In this document: piece after piece, positions 1-8,809 of the stretch
How the letters are laid out: every line of letters begins with the position of its first letter
Position numbering within the stretch: the stretch's first letter is position 1
Assembly: GCF_020616555.1 (NCBI RefSeq)
Contig: NZ_CP085173.1
Location: 6,030,001-6,094,000 of the forward strand
From: Streptomyces longhuiensis
Lineage (GTDB): Bacteria > Actinomycetota > Actinomycetes > Streptomycetales > Streptomycetaceae
Direction: 5' to 3'
Length of the DNA stretch: 64,000 bases
Notes under the pieces: generated by a model
The model's database searches: none
Told to the model about the DNA's origin: nothing
What the model saw: the letters and a program-made list of their open reading frames with translations, nothing else
Program-made: the position numbers and the translations under genes

Positions 1-1
1 C

Positions 2-199
2 GACGAGCTGGCGGCAGCCCTCGGCTCACAGGACCAGGACGTCACGTTCGCGGTGCGCGGCTACAGCGAGGACTACCCGATCGCCGACAACAACAGCGAA
101 GAGGGCCGCAAGAAGAACCGCCGCGTGGAGGTGTCGTTCCCGAGGGGCTCGGCCACGGACTCGGCCGGTTCGGACGGCTCGGCCGACACGGGCCAGTAG
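2..199 (+). CDS. OmpA-family protein, C-terminal end (5' truncated by window)
   Basis: Only the last 65 codons are present; the start lies before the window. The visible part contains GYSEDYPIADN followed by GRKKNRRVEVSF. This is the classic C-terminal signature of the OmpA peptidoglycan-binding domain, in which the asparagine and arginines contact diaminopimelate. A short Ser/Asp/Gly tail follows (SATDSAGSDGSADTGQ). In actinomycetes such proteins are normally exported lipoproteins or membrane proteins that anchor to the wall. The signal peptide and any other domains cannot be seen, so the identity rests on this motif alone. Confidence 0.8.
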   Translation, partial: DELAAALGSQDQDVTFAVRGYSEDYPIADNNSEEGRKKNRRVEVSFPRGSATDSAGSDGSADTGQ

Positions 200-219
200 T
201 ACCCCCGGCGAGGCGCCCG

Positions 220-1539
220 CTAGTCGAGCCGGACCGGCAGTGAGTCCACCCCGTACACGATCGACAGCTTGCGGAACTCCAGGTCCCGGGGCTCGACGGC
301 GAGCTTCAACTCTGGGAAGCGCCGGACCAGTTGGGGGAAGGCTGCGCGCAGTTCCATCTTGCCGAGTTCGGCGCCGATGCAGCGGTGGATGCCGTAGCCG
401 AACGCGAGGTGGGAGCCGGTGACCTGGCGGGACGGGTCGAAGCGGTCCATGTCCTCGCCGAGGCGCGCGTCGCGGTCGGCGGCGCTGAGGGAGACGAGGA
501 CGATGTCTCCGCCGGATATCTGGACCCCGCCTATCTCGACGTCCTCGCGCGCGAAGCGCGGGAACGCGGTCTGGACGACGGTCAGATGGCGCAGCAACTC
601 GTCGACGAAGGGCGCGGCGACGGCCTCCGGGTCATCCGCGTCACGCAGCGCGGTGAAGTGCTCGGGGTTCTGGAGCAGGATGAGCGTGCCGAGCGCCAGC
701 ATGCTCGCGGTGGTCTCCAGGCCGCCGGTGAGGACGCCGTCGGCGAGGCCCGTGAGCTCCTCGTCCGTGATGGAGTCGCCGTATTCGCGTACGAGCATGC
801 CGAGGAGGCCGTCGCCGGGGTTGCGGCGCTGCTCGGCGACGATCCCGCGCAGGTAGTCGAGGGACTGCGACACGGCGCTGAACGACGCGCCCGCGCCGCC
901 GAACACGTCGAAGCGGGCCACGGAGAACTGCTGGAAGTCGTCCCGGTCCTCATAGGGGACGCCGAGCAGTTCGCAGATCACCAGCGCGGGCACCGGCATC
1001 GCGAAGTGCTCGACGAGGTCCACGGCACCGTCGCCGTCCGCCGCCTTCGCGAGGTCGGCGAGGCGCTCCTCGACGATGGCGTGGATACGGGGCGTGAGCC
1101 GGGACAGCCGGCGCATCGTGAACTCCGGCGTCAGCATCTTCCGCAGCCGGGTGTGGTCCGGCGGGTCGGTGAAGCCGAGTCCGCCCGGGTTCTGGTCGTC
1201 GGTGACACCGGTGTTGCCGACCAGGTTCCGGAAGTCGTTGCTGAAGGCGGACCCGTGGCCCAGTACCGCCTTCGCCTCGTCGTAGCCGGTCACCAGCCAG
1301 ACCGTCATGCCGGGGATGGGCAGCCTGCTGACCGGCTCCCGGTCGCGGAGTTCGCCGATCTCGGCCACGGGGTCGAGGCCCTCGCGGCGCAGCGGGAGGA
1401 GGGCCGCGTCGGGCAGCTTCGAGAGGACGGAGAGGTCGAGGCCGCCCTTCTTCCGGAGCCGGGCGAAGTAGAGGCGGGTGAGCCAGGCCGCTATCGCTGA
1501 ACGGGCAGAACGAACGGAGCGGAGGGAACGATCGGACAT
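220..1539 (-). CDS. cytochrome P450
   Basis: A 439-aa cytochrome P450, a haem-thiolate monooxygenase that needs a ferredoxin and reductase encoded elsewhere. The haem loop is FGYGIHRCIGAEL with the axial thiolate at about Cys387. The I-helix oxygen-activation motif GGLETTAS and the K-helix ELLR are intact, and the length is normal for bacterial P450s. I take the ATG at 1539 (MSDRSLRSVRS) because the 70 codons upstream in the same frame read like non-coding DNA (Arg/Pro-rich) and the P450 N-terminus starts here. No ferredoxin gene adjoins it and there is no obvious biosynthetic cluster, so the substrate cannot be inferred. The 300 bp upstream hold no other gene that I can support. Confidence 0.93.
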   Translation of the reverse strand: MSDRSLRSVRSARSAIAAWLTRLYFARLRKKGGLDLSVLSKLPDAALLPLRREGLDPVAEIGELRDREPVSRLPIPGMTVWLVTGYDEAKAVLGHGSAFSNDFRNLVGNTGVTDDQNPGGLGFTDPPDHTRLRKMLTPEFTMRRLSRLTPRIHAIVEERLADLAKAADGDGAVDLVEHFAMPVPALVICELLGVPYEDRDDFQQFSVARFDVFGGAGASFSAVSQSLDYLRGIVAEQRRNPGDGLLGMLVREYGDSITDEELTGLADGVLTGGLETTASMLALGTLILLQNPEHFTALRDADDPEAVAAPFVDELLRHLTVVQTAFPRFAREDVEIGGVQISGGDIVLVSLSAADRDARLGEDMDRFDPSRQVTGSHLAFGYGIHRCIGAELGKMELRAAFPQLVRRFPELKLAVEPRDLEFRKLSIVYGVDSLPVRLD

Positions 1540-1837
1540 GTGCTCGCATTTCGGCGCGGGACGGACGGTGCCGTTACCTGTGTCGGGCAGCGGTGCCCGG
1601 AGCGGATCCGCCCAGGGTACGTGGAGAACCCTCGTAGGCCGAGGCCGGGCGGACAGTGACCTCCCCCGCCCACTTGAGCGGGCAGGTTCCCTGAACCGGG
1701 CGGGAGTTCGGTCAGACCGTGCGTCGATCACGCGGCCGTCGCCCGGCAATTCGTCACCCGGACCGCGACGATCATGCCCCCGCCTCCCCGCGATCCGGCG
1801 ACCGGCACTCGACGCGCACTCGACCGGTACCCGACCG

Positions 1838-2344
1838 TCACCCCCTCGAAGTCCCCCGGTGATCCCCCGCCGCGCCGTCGATCAGCTCCCGCAGGATGTC
1901 GACGTGGCCCGCGTGCCGGGCCGTCTCCTCCAGCATGTGGATGAGTACCCACCGCATCGACACCTTCTTGCCGTCCCACGACGTGCCGGTCTCCTCCAGC
2001 CCGACCTCGGCGATCACGGCGTCGGCCGCGGCCCGCGCCCGGCCGTAGAACGCGGTGATGCTCTCCGTGGACTCCTCGGGGTCCACCCGCAGGTCCTCGT
2101 CCGTCTCGGGGTCGAACCACAGCGGCTCCACCGGCCGTCCGAACGTCTCGCAGAACCAGCCGTACTCGACCGACGCCAGATGCTTGACCAGGCCGAGGAG
2201 GCTGTTCCCCGACGGCGACATCGGCCGCCGCACCTGCTCCTCGTCGAGCCCCTCCAGCTTCCAGAGCACGACGTCACGGTGCCGGTCCAGCGCCGCCAGC
2301 AGACTTTCCTTCTCGCCCCCGGTGTAGGGCACGTGGATTCCCAT
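1838..2344 (-). CDS. DinB-superfamily (DUF664) protein
   Basis: A 168-aa four-helix-bundle protein of the DinB/DUF664 family. The N-terminal stretch GEKESLLAALDRHRDVVLWKLEGL, the NSLLGLVKHLASVEYGWF segment and the late HMLEETARHAGHVDILRELIDG carry the three histidines that normally form the metal site of this fold. Members include mycothiol-dependent and other thiol-transferring enzymes, but many have no known reaction, and nothing here decides. The start MGIHVPYTGG at 2344 is chosen because the family begins at this point. It is divergent from the methyltransferase at 2443, with about 100 bp between them for both promoters. Confidence 0.85.
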   Translation of the reverse strand: MGIHVPYTGGEKESLLAALDRHRDVVLWKLEGLDEEQVRRPMSPSGNSLLGLVKHLASVEYGWFCETFGRPVEPLWFDPETDEDLRVDPEESTESITAFYGRARAAADAVIAEVGLEETGTSWDGKKVSMRWVLIHMLEETARHAGHVDILRELIDGAAGDHRGTSRG

Positions 2345-2442
2345 GGCGGGGAACGTAGCAGCGCCCGCCGACAACACCCCCTCCCGCGCGGGCAGTACAA
2401 AAAGCACGTGCCGCCGCGGGACGCCACTGCGAACATGGCCCC

Positions 2443-3231
2443 ATGAGCACACCTCCCACCCACGCCGGCCGCCCCTTCGACGAGCTCGTCTCGGAGGCGG
2501 TCGCCGCCCCCGTCGAGGGCTGGGACTTCTCGTGGTTCGAGGGCCGGGCCACCGAGGAGCGGCCCTCTTGGGGGTACGCGCGTGCCATGGGCGAGCGCAT
2601 GGGCCGGGCCTCGGCCGGGCTCGACCTCCAGACCGGTGGCGGCGAGGTACTCGCCTCGGCCCCGAAGCTGCCCCCGCTGATCGCCGCCACCGAGGGCTGG
2701 CCCCCCAACGTGGCCAAGGCCTCCGCGCTGCTCGCCCCGCGCGGTGTCGTGGTCGTCGCCTCGCCGGAGGACGCGCCGCTGCCGTTCGCCGACGGCACGT
2801 TCGACCTGGTGACCAGCCGCCACCCGGTGAAGGCCCCGTTCGCCGAGATCGCACGGGTGCTGGCGCCCGGCGGTACGTACTTCGCGCAGCACGTCGGCCC
2901 GAGCAGCGTCTTCGAGGTCGTCGAGTTCTTCCTCGGTCCGCAGCCGGAAGAGGTCAGGAACGGCCGTGACCCGGAGGGCGAGCGGGCCGAGGCCGAGGCG
3001 GCCGGCCTCGATGTCGTCGACCTGCGCGCGGAGCGTCTGCGCATCGAGTTCTACGACGTCGGTGCCGTCGTCCACTTCCTGCGCAAGGTGATCTGGATGG
3101 TCCCGGGCTTCACCGTGGAGGCGTACCGGCCGCGCCTCCTGGAACTCCATGAACGGCTCGCGAAGGAAGGGCCGTTCGTCGCCCACAGCACGCGCCACCT
3201 GATCGAGGCCCGCAAGCCGGTCGCCGGGTGA
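2443..3231 (+). CDS. class I SAM-dependent methyltransferase
   Basis: A 262-aa protein with a Rossmann-type methyltransferase core. Motif I is degenerate (LDLQTGGGEVLAS), the acidic motif II region is GVVVVASPEDAPLPFADGTFDLVTSRH, and motif III is IARVLAPGGTYFAQHVG. This order and spacing fit the Methyltransf_11/UbiE-like group. The C-terminal part (WMVPGFTVEAYRPRLLELHERL) is typical of uncharacterised actinobacterial members. The substrate is unknown. The ATG at 2443 follows a short leader and there is no strong Shine-Dalgarno sequence. It is monocistronic, with a repeat-bearing spacer downstream. Confidence 0.8.
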   Translation: MSTPPTHAGRPFDELVSEAVAAPVEGWDFSWFEGRATEERPSWGYARAMGERMGRASAGLDLQTGGGEVLASAPKLPPLIAATEGWPPNVAKASALLAPRGVVVVASPEDAPLPFADGTFDLVTSRHPVKAPFAEIARVLAPGGTYFAQHVGPSSVFEVVEFFLGPQPEEVRNGRDPEGERAEAEAAGLDVVDLRAERLRIEFYDVGAVVHFLRKVIWMVPGFTVEAYRPRLLELHERLAKEGPFVAHSTRHLIEARKPVAG

Positions 3232-3564
3232 TTCACGGCAATTGATGTACAAGCGGGACGAGTTCGCCGGCCTCTTCCGGAGGCCCGCCGTCCAACCGAT
3301 TCCGCATCGTTATCGACAATGGCTCGCGACACGTGTCACCGTCGCGTAGGTTCAGACCAAGGCAATTCGCGTGAGCAAAGCTGCGCGGCGGCACCGTGCA
3401 GTGGAGGGGGCTGCGCGGTGCCGCGTGCCTTCCCCCCGTCTACGGTCACTGGACCTCCCGCGACCACGGTCGCCGGGTCGCTGATCCACCGTCTCCCGAT
3501 CCACGGTCACCGGACCTACCGCGATCACGGGACCGTCCCGCGAGACGCGAGACGCGAGACGCCG
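3232..3564. repeat. intergenic spacer with imperfect direct repeats
   Basis: No gene is supported in this 333-bp spacer between convergent genes. It contains two 29-bp imperfect copies at 3442-3470 and 3503-3531 (four mismatches, period 61 bp, core ACGGTCACYGGACCT). Next to the stop of the DUF192 gene lies a perfect triplication of a 7-bp word (GCGAGAC, about 3539-3561). Further left, two GCTGCGCGG words about 40 bp apart add to the repetitive character. The function is unknown; these could be decaying terminator stems or slippage products. Confidence 0.6.
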
Positions 3565-3900
3565 TCACCGCCCCAGGATCGTGACCCGCACCCCTCGCCG
3601 CACTCCCCACCGCGCCATCGCCCCCGCCTCGGACTCCAGGACACACCGGGCGCGCAAACGGGGGAGTCCGATCCGCCCCGGCCGCATCGTCCGCACGGCG
3701 AGCACCGTGCCGCGCCGGTCCAAATACGCCACATCCGCGACGAAGCGCATCCCCATGGTGTGGACACTCGAAGACGACGTCAGCAGGAGCGCGCCGTTCA
3801 CCCCGTCCCGGCCGAGGAGACCACGTCGCCGCGCCGGTCCCGACTCCGCGATTTCCAGCGGCAGTTCGGCCCCGAGTCCCGGCACGGTGAAGGTCGCCAT
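3565..3900 (-). CDS. DUF192 family protein
   Basis: A 111-aa protein of the DUF192 (UPF0127) family, a small beta-barrel fold of unknown biochemical function. Recognisable family marks are the RRRGLLGRDGVNGALLL segment, the conserved TMGMRFVADVAYLDRRGTVL core (usually H-T-x-x-M-x-F-x-I-D) and the closing ARCVLESEAGAMARWGVRRG. Many relatives have a signal peptide, but this one begins directly at MATFTVPGLG and looks cytoplasmic. It is a single gene on the minus strand that ends beside the direct-repeat spacer. Confidence 0.85.
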   Translation of the reverse strand: MATFTVPGLGAELPLEIAESGPARRRGLLGRDGVNGALLLTSSSSVHTMGMRFVADVAYLDRRGTVLAVRTMRPGRIGLPRLRARCVLESEAGAMARWGVRRGVRVTILGR

Positions 3901-4134
3901 GGGGGCGCAGCCAACCTCTGGGGCGCCTGTGACGTCAAGCGCGCGTTCGTCACCCGACTAACCCGTCAGAGGGACGCCGCGTGTGGGCCGCAAGCCGGGA
4001 AAACCATTGCGAAACCCCGCCCGAACCGGCCGGAAACAGACGTCCAGCCGTCGTCGGGCGACTTCGGAGAGTAGTTGTGGCACGCCGATGCACCCAGGAT
4101 CACTTACGAAGGGTTATGGTGGAAACCCCCCCTC

Positions 4135-4175
4135 GGGCCGGTCCGTCTCCCCCCCCACGGACCGGCCCGTTTTTT
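4135..4175 (+). terminator. orphan Rho-independent terminator (leader attenuator or small-RNA end)
   Basis: A perfect 12-bp stem (GGGCCGGTCCGT at 4135-4146, complement at 4157-4168) closes a C-rich 10-nt loop and runs into six Ts. It is one of the few classical U-tract terminators in the window. No gene precedes it on the plus strand, because the DUF192 gene upstream is transcribed leftwards. It therefore ends either a small RNA starting within about 3950-4130 or an attenuated leader of the membrane-protein gene 60 bp downstream. Confidence 0.8.
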
Positions 4176-4238
4176 GTCTCCGACCGGGCCGCGCGCGTGC
4201 GCCCCCCGGGTCCCGGCGCCGCGATTAGAGTCCCCGGC

Positions 4239-4757
4239 ATGCCGAACGACTATCCGCACCAGGCGCCGCCCGCCGCTTCCGGCCCGCACGGCGGCCCGGG
4301 TCAGCACGGCGCCCCCGTCCCCTACATCCCCAGCCCCTACAACGGGCCCGGACCGCACGGGGCGAACCCGCAGTTCGCCCCCGAGCCGTCCCTGAGCATG
4401 CCGTCCTCGCTCCGCACCGCCCGGACGACCACGTACGTGATGGTCGGCCTCGCCCTCCTCGCCTCCGTGGCCGTCGGCGTGACGGAGGGGGCGCGGGGCG
4501 CCGGCGCCGCGTTCGGCGGGAACATCTTCGGCGTCGCACTGCTGGTCCTCGCCTGCTTCTACGGCAGGGCGGGGCGTGGGCTGCGCGTCGCGTCGATCGT
4601 CATCGCGAGCGTGCAGATCCTGCTCGGCCTGAGCGCCACGATGCGCGGCAACATCGGCGGGCCCATCGCGCTGGTGGGGGCGGTCGTCATGGTCGTCCTG
4701 CTCAGCCAGGCGAGCGCGGGCGCGTGGTTCCGCAGGCCGCGAACCCCCGGCGCCTAG
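4239..4757 (+). CDS. hypothetical membrane protein with Pro/Gly/His-rich head
   Basis: 172 aa. Residues 1 to about 55 are low-complexity (HQAPPAASGPHGGPGQHG and similar) and presumably cytosolic and disordered. Four hydrophobic segments follow: TTYVMVGLALLASVAVGV, FGGNIFGVALLVLACFYG, VASIVIASVQILLGLSA and IGGPIALVGAVVMVVLL. This proline/glycine-rich head on a four-helix membrane domain is very common in Streptomyces and gives no function. The ATG at 4239 is chosen because the frame upstream contains the terminator. The gene lies only 64 bp behind that terminator, which suggests read-through control. Confidence 0.75.
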   Translation: MPNDYPHQAPPAASGPHGGPGQHGAPVPYIPSPYNGPGPHGANPQFAPEPSLSMPSSLRTARTTTYVMVGLALLASVAVGVTEGARGAGAAFGGNIFGVALLVLACFYGRAGRGLRVASIVIASVQILLGLSATMRGNIGGPIALVGAVVMVVLLSQASAGAWFRRPRTPGA

Positions 4758-4806
4758 GGAGTGTCCTGGCGCGAGGGCCGCGGCCCGCGGAACGGAACGG
4801 GAGGGG

Positions 4807-5847
4807 TCAGCTCCGCCCGGCCCAGATGTTCGTGCCCGGGGTCGACACCGCGAACGAGTCGATTTCGGACAGCTCTTCGTCCGTGAGCTTCGGGCCCGCC
4901 AGCGCCGCCACGTTCTCCTCGAGCTGCCGGACGCTGGAGGCGCCGATCAGGGCCGACGTCATCCGCTCGTCCCGCAGCACCCAGTTGAGCGCGAGCTGCG
5001 CGAGGGACTGGCCGCGGCGCTGCGCGATGTCGTTCAGACCGTTCAGCCGGCGGATGACCTCGGAGTCGCCCGCGAGGCCCGGGTCGAGGGACTTGCCCTG
5101 CGTGGCGCGCGACCCCTCAGGGATGCCCTTCAGGTACTTGTCCGTGAGCAGGCCCTGCGCGAGCGGCACGAAGGAGATGCAGCCCATGCCGGCCGTCTCC
5201 AGCGTGTCGAGCAGGCCGTCGTCCTCGGTCCAGCGGTTGATCATCGAGTACGAGGGCTGGTGGATGAGCGCCGGGACACCCATCTCCTTCAGCAGACGCG
5301 CCGCCTCGGCGGTCTGCTCGCTGTTGTACGAGGACACACCCACGTACAGCGCCTTGCCCTGCTGCACGGCGGACGCGAGCGCGCCCATCGTCTCCTCGAG
5401 CGGGGTGTCCGGGTCGAAGCGGTGGGAGTAGAAGATGTCGACGTAGTCGAGGCCCATCCGGGACAGGGACGCGTCGAGGGACGACAGCAGGTACTTGCGG
5501 CTGCCCCACTCCCCGTACGGGCCCGGGTGCATGAGATAGCCCGCCTTGGTTGAAATGACCAGCTCGTCCCGGTACGGGGCGAAGTCCTGGGCGAACATCT
5601 TGCCGAAGTTCAGCTCGGCGGAGCCGGCGGGCGGCCCGTAGTTGTTCGCCAGGTCGAAGTGGGTGACACCGATGTCAAAAGCGCGGCGGAGGATCTCCCG
5701 CTGCGAGTCCAGGGTGCGGTCGTCACCGAAGTTGTGCCACAGGCCGAGCGAGATCGCGGGCAGCTTGAGACCGCTGCGACCGGTGCGCCGGTACTCCATC
5801 GAGTCGTAGCGGTCCGCGGCGGCGCGGTAGGAAGAGGTGTCGTTCAT
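4807..5847 (-). CDS. aldo/keto reductase (YghZ / L-glyceraldehyde 3-phosphate reductase type)
   Basis: A 346-aa NADPH-dependent aldo/keto reductase. The N-terminal MEYRRTGRSGLKLPAISLGL and DIGVTHFDLANNYGPPAGSAE carry the beta-barrel start and the catalytic Asp/Tyr. The catalytic Lys lies in VISTKAGY and the His in DIFYSHRFDPDTPLEET. The long insertion RKYLLSSLDASLSRMGLDYVD and the C-terminal ALIGASSVRQLEENVAAL are typical of the YghZ/MgrA branch (AKR14), which reduces L-glyceraldehyde 3-phosphate and methylglyoxal. That substrate is inferred from the branch only. It is divergent from the cis-prenyltransferase gene, with a 133-bp shared promoter region containing several CACAG words. Confidence 0.9.
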   Translation of the reverse strand: MNDTSSYRAAADRYDSMEYRRTGRSGLKLPAISLGLWHNFGDDRTLDSQREILRRAFDIGVTHFDLANNYGPPAGSAELNFGKMFAQDFAPYRDELVISTKAGYLMHPGPYGEWGSRKYLLSSLDASLSRMGLDYVDIFYSHRFDPDTPLEETMGALASAVQQGKALYVGVSSYNSEQTAEAARLLKEMGVPALIHQPSYSMINRWTEDDGLLDTLETAGMGCISFVPLAQGLLTDKYLKGIPEGSRATQGKSLDPGLAGDSEVIRRLNGLNDIAQRRGQSLAQLALNWVLRDERMTSALIGASSVRQLEENVAALAGPKLTDEELSEIDSFAVSTPGTNIWAGRS

Positions 5848-5980
5848 GGGTACGAAGCTACGTCAGAGCACCGACAGCCCACAGCATCGGAGCACAGACA
5901 CCCCACAGTGAGGACGACGCCTCACAGCGGTAGGCTTTCGCCCTCGGGGACTGCCGTCTGCACGGAGGGGCTGAAAGACA

Positions 5981-6742
5981 GTGAACCTGCGCGACCTGGT
6001 GTACGGACTTTACGCACGCCGGGTGGAAGGCCGTCTCGACCACGATCAGGTGCCCAAACACATCGGGGTCATCCTCGACGGGAACAGGCGCTGGGCGAAG
6101 GCCTCCGGTGGCACTGCGGCGCAGGGTCACCAGGCCGGCGCGTACAAGATCGAGGAGTTCCTCGGCTGGTGCGCCGAGACGGACGTCGAGGTCGTCACCC
6201 TCTGGATGCTGTCGACGGACAACTTCGACCGTCCCGAGGAGGAGCTGCGGCCGCTCCTCGGCATCATCGAGGAGACCGTCCGCAGCCTCGCCGTCGACGG
6301 CCGCTGGCGCGTCCACCACGTCGGCACCCTCGACCTCCTCCCCGCCCGCACCCAGACCGTCCTCAAGGAGGCCGAGCAGGCCACCGCGGACAACACGGGA
6401 ATACTCGTGAACGTCGCGGTCGGCTACGGCGGCCGCCAGGAGATCGCCGACGCGGTGCGCTCCCTGCTCCTCGACCACGCGGACAAGGGCACCGCGCTCG
6501 AGGAGATCGCCGAGAGCGTCGACATCGACGAGATCTCCAAGCACCTCTACACCAGTGGGCAGCCCGACCCCGACCTCGTCATCCGCACGAGCGGCGAGCA
6601 GCGCCTGTCCGGATTCATGCTCTGGCAGTCGGCCCATTCGGAGTACTACTTCTGCGAAGTTTTCTGGCCCGCCTTCCGCAAGGTGGACTTCCTGCGCGCC
6701 CTGCGCGACTACGCCGCCCGCCACCGGCGTTACGGCGGCTGA
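5981..6742 (+). CDS. isoprenyl transferase (cis-prenyltransferase, UppS family)
   Basis: A 253-aa cis-prenyl diphosphate synthase condensing IPP with an allylic diphosphate in Z configuration. The catalytic loop is GVILDGNRRWAK with the Mg-binding Asp33. The C-terminal pyrophosphate/IPP site RTSGEQRLSGFMLWQSAHSEYYF is complete. The GTG start at 5981 follows GGAGGGG. In mycobacteria the homologue next to phoH is the short-chain Z-farnesyl diphosphate synthase (Rv1086, from memory), while another paralogue makes decaprenyl/undecaprenyl diphosphate. As a phoH neighbour this protein may therefore make a short Z-prenyl product rather than the undecaprenyl carrier. Chain length cannot be decided by eye. 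Confidence 0.9.
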   Translation: MNLRDLVYGLYARRVEGRLDHDQVPKHIGVILDGNRRWAKASGGTAAQGHQAGAYKIEEFLGWCAETDVEVVTLWMLSTDNFDRPEEELRPLLGIIEETVRSLAVDGRWRVHHVGTLDLLPARTQTVLKEAEQATADNTGILVNVAVGYGGRQEIADAVRSLLLDHADKGTALEEIAESVDIDEISKHLYTSGQPDPDLVIRTSGEQRLSGFMLWQSAHSEYYFCEVFWPAFRKVDFLRALRDYAARHRRYGG

Positions 6743-7062
6743 CCTCGGGGACGTACGTCACCAGGAGTTAACGCGCGCGCCGTCATATGCCGTGGCATGG
6801 CCGCGCGTGTTCGAGGGAATAAGCCTTCCAGGTCGATGTCCGATTCACGGACGTCGAGTCTCAGCGGACGGCACGGGGCTGTCCGCCCGGGAGGCCCTTT
6901 GCGCCAGAACGATCACGCGGAGAGCACGTGCTCCGCTGGAGAGGCTGGGGGCCGGTCCACGGCCCACGCATCGCGGCCGTCGACCGGCGGGTACGACCCG
7001 CCCCGCCCGGCCCGGGATCCCTCTGTCGCTCCCCGACCTCATCCGAGGGGGTACGTCCTTCC
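6743..7062 (+). other. intergenic region before phoH; no gene supported
   Basis: 320 bp between two plus-strand genes. A 90-codon open frame (6797-7069) has poor composition for a protein (Ser/Arg/Pro-rich, no recognisable motif, no ribosome site) and overlaps the phoH start, so I do not call it. The region ends in GAGGGGG at about 7046-7051, the likely ribosome-binding site of phoH. No clear stem-loop terminator for the upstream gene was found. Confidence 0.5.
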
Positions 7063-8382
7063 GTGGTGACCAGCAACAAGCGCCAGCCCGACCGGCGCAC
7101 TTATGTTCTCGACACCAGCGTCCTGCTGGCCGACCCGAACGCCCTGACCAGGTTCGACGAGCACGAAGTGGTGCTCCCGATCGTCGTGGTCACGGAACTG
7201 GAGGCCAAGCGGCACCATCCGGAGCTCGGATACTTCGCCCGGCAGGCCCTGCGCCTGCTCGACGACTTCCGTGTCCGCCACGGACGCCTGGACGCCCCGA
7301 TCCCCATCGGCGATCTGGGCGGGACCCTGCGCGTCGAGCTCAACCACTCGGATCCGGGCGTTCTCCCGGCGGGTTACCGCCTGGGGGACAACGACTCCCG
7401 CATCCTCGCCGTCGCCCGCAACCTCCAGGCCGAGGGATACGACGTCACCGTCGTCTCCAAGGACCTGCCGCTGCGCATCAAGGCATCATCGGTCGGCCTG
7501 CTCGCCGAGGAGTACCGCGCCGAGCTCGCCATCACGGACTCCGGCTGGACCGGGATGTCCGAGCTGCGGCTCTCCGGTGAGCAGGTGGACCTCCTCTTCG
7601 AGGAGGAGAGCCTGTACGTACCGGAGGCGGCGGAGCTGCCCGTCCACACCGGCCTCACCATCCAGTCCGAGCGCGGCAAGGCGCTCGGCAGGATCACGGC
7701 TGAGGGCAACGTCCGTCTGGTGCGCGGCGACCGTGAGGCGTTCGGCATCAAGGGACGCAGCGCCGAGCAGCGCATCGCGCTCGATCTGCTCCTCGACCCG
7801 GACATCGGGATCCTGTCGATGGGCGGCCGGGCCGGCACCGGCAAGTCGGCGCTTGCGCTCTGCGCGGGCCTCGAAGCGGTGCTCGAACGGCGCCAGCACC
7901 AGAAGGTGATGGTCTTCCGCCCGCTGTACGCGGTGGGTGGCCAGGAGCTCGGCTATCTGCCCGGCACCGAGGCCGAGAAGATGGGCCCGTGGGCGCAGGC
8001 GGTCTTCGACACGCTCGGGTCCGTCGCCGGCAAGGCCGTCATCGAGGAGGTCACCGCGCGCGGCATGCTCGAGGTCCTGCCGCTGACCCACATCCGCGGC
8101 CGTTCCCTGCACGACGCGTTCGTGATCGTGGACGAGGCCCAATCCCTCGAACGGAACGTCCTTTTGACCGTTCTGTCGAGGATCGGGGCGAATTCGCGGG
8201 TTGTGCTCACGCACGACGTGGCGCAGCGCGACAACCTTCGGGTCGGCCGGTACGACGGTGTGGTCGCCGTCGTCGAAAAGCTGAAGGGGCACCCGCTGTT
8301 CGCGCACGTCACGCTCACGCGGTCGGAGCGTTCGCAGATCGCGGCCCTGGTCACCGAGATGCTGGAGGACGGCCACTTGTGA
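7063..8382 (+). CDS. PIN-PhoH protein (PhoH2-type RNase/ATPase)
   Basis: A 439-aa fusion of an N-terminal PIN ribonuclease domain and a C-terminal PhoH ATPase. The PIN part starts [15 protein letters not shown] and includes [28 protein letters not shown] and [11 protein letters not shown], which supply the acidic metal cluster. The PhoH part has Walker [12 protein letters not shown] (Lys261), Walker [10 protein letters not shown] and the RDNLRVG region. In mycobacteria PhoH2 is an ATP-dependent RNA helicase/ribonuclease that can behave as a toxin. The GTG at 7063 (another GTG at 7066) is chosen for its GAGGGGG site and because the PIN domain begins right after it. A strong hairpin closes the gene at 8433-8470. 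Confidence 0.93.
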   Translation: MVTSNKRQPDRRTYVLDTSVLLADPNALTRFDEHEVVLPIVVVTELEAKRHHPELGYFARQALRLLDDFRVRHGRLDAPIPIGDLGGTLRVELNHSDPGVLPAGYRLGDNDSRILAVARNLQAEGYDVTVVSKDLPLRIKASSVGLLAEEYRAELAITDSGWTGMSELRLSGEQVDLLFEEESLYVPEAAELPVHTGLTIQSERGKALGRITAEGNVRLVRGDREAFGIKGRSAEQRIALDLLLDPDIGILSMGGRAGTGKSALALCAGLEAVLERRQHQKVMVFRPLYAVGGQELGYLPGTEAEKMGPWAQAVFDTLGSVAGKAVIEEVTARGMLEVLPLTHIRGRSLHDAFVIVDEAQSLERNVLLTVLSRIGANSRVVLTHDVAQRDNLRVGRYDGVVAVVEKLKGHPLFAHVTLTRSERSQIAALVTEMLEDGHL

Positions 8383-8432
8383 GGAGAGAGCGAGCGAAGC
8401 GCCCCATCTTGTAGGGGTTACGCGGTAGTTGG

Positions 8433-8470
8433 CGCCGCCCGGCGAAGCGAAGGAGCTTAGCCGGGCGGCG
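8433..8470 (+). terminator. terminator after phoH
   Basis: A perfect 11-bp GC-rich stem (CGCCGCCCGGC at 8433-8443, complement at 8460-8470) with a 16-nt loop, 50 bp after the phoH stop. It has only two Ts behind it, as is usual in Streptomyces. Confidence 0.75.
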
Positions 8471-8809
8471 TTGTGCCGTGCGCTTGTTTCCGTGGAACCG
8501 CTGGGGCAAACGAGGTGTGAGCTTTCCCACTTGGATGAGAATTGCCTTGAGGCAACCGCGTCCGGCAGAGTCTCAGTCCTGTCAGGCCCCGCATACGACA
8601 CTTGTGCATCCACAGCATTAAGAGCACCACGGACACCAGAACTTCACAGAGGCCGTCGTATGCCGCCCGAGCACCACGCGGCTCTCCCGTAGCGGGAGTT
8701 GCCCACCGGGCCCGTGTCTCCCGTGACCCCGCAGGTGGGAGGCCAGCGCCAGGGGCAAGATTGCGTCCGCGAGGGTCACCTACAGCGGGCGATGCTGGAA
8801 GGAAACCGT
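8471..8809 (+). promoter_or_regulatory. long leader/promoter region of the secreted transglycosylase
   Basis: About 340 bp without a supportable gene. A candidate ribosome site, GGAAGGAAA, sits at 8797-8805 before the GTG at 8810. I looked for the c-di-AMP (ydaO) riboswitch that often precedes Streptomyces cell-wall hydrolases and did not find its conserved blocks. The length of the leader still leaves room for RNA-level control. Confidence 0.4.

Noticed and set aside
331..1500. Plus-strand open frame opposite the P450
   Set aside because: The minus strand has the full P450 motif set; the plus frame is Val/Glu/Arg-rich filler.
6797..7069. 90-codon gene between the cis-prenyltransferase and phoH genes
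   Set aside because: No ribosome site, low-complexity Ser/Arg/Pro product, and it overlaps the phoH start.
8471..8809. c-di-AMP (ydaO) riboswitch before the transglycosylase
   Set aside because: The conserved blocks of that riboswitch were searched for and not found; a diverged form would need a covariance-model search.
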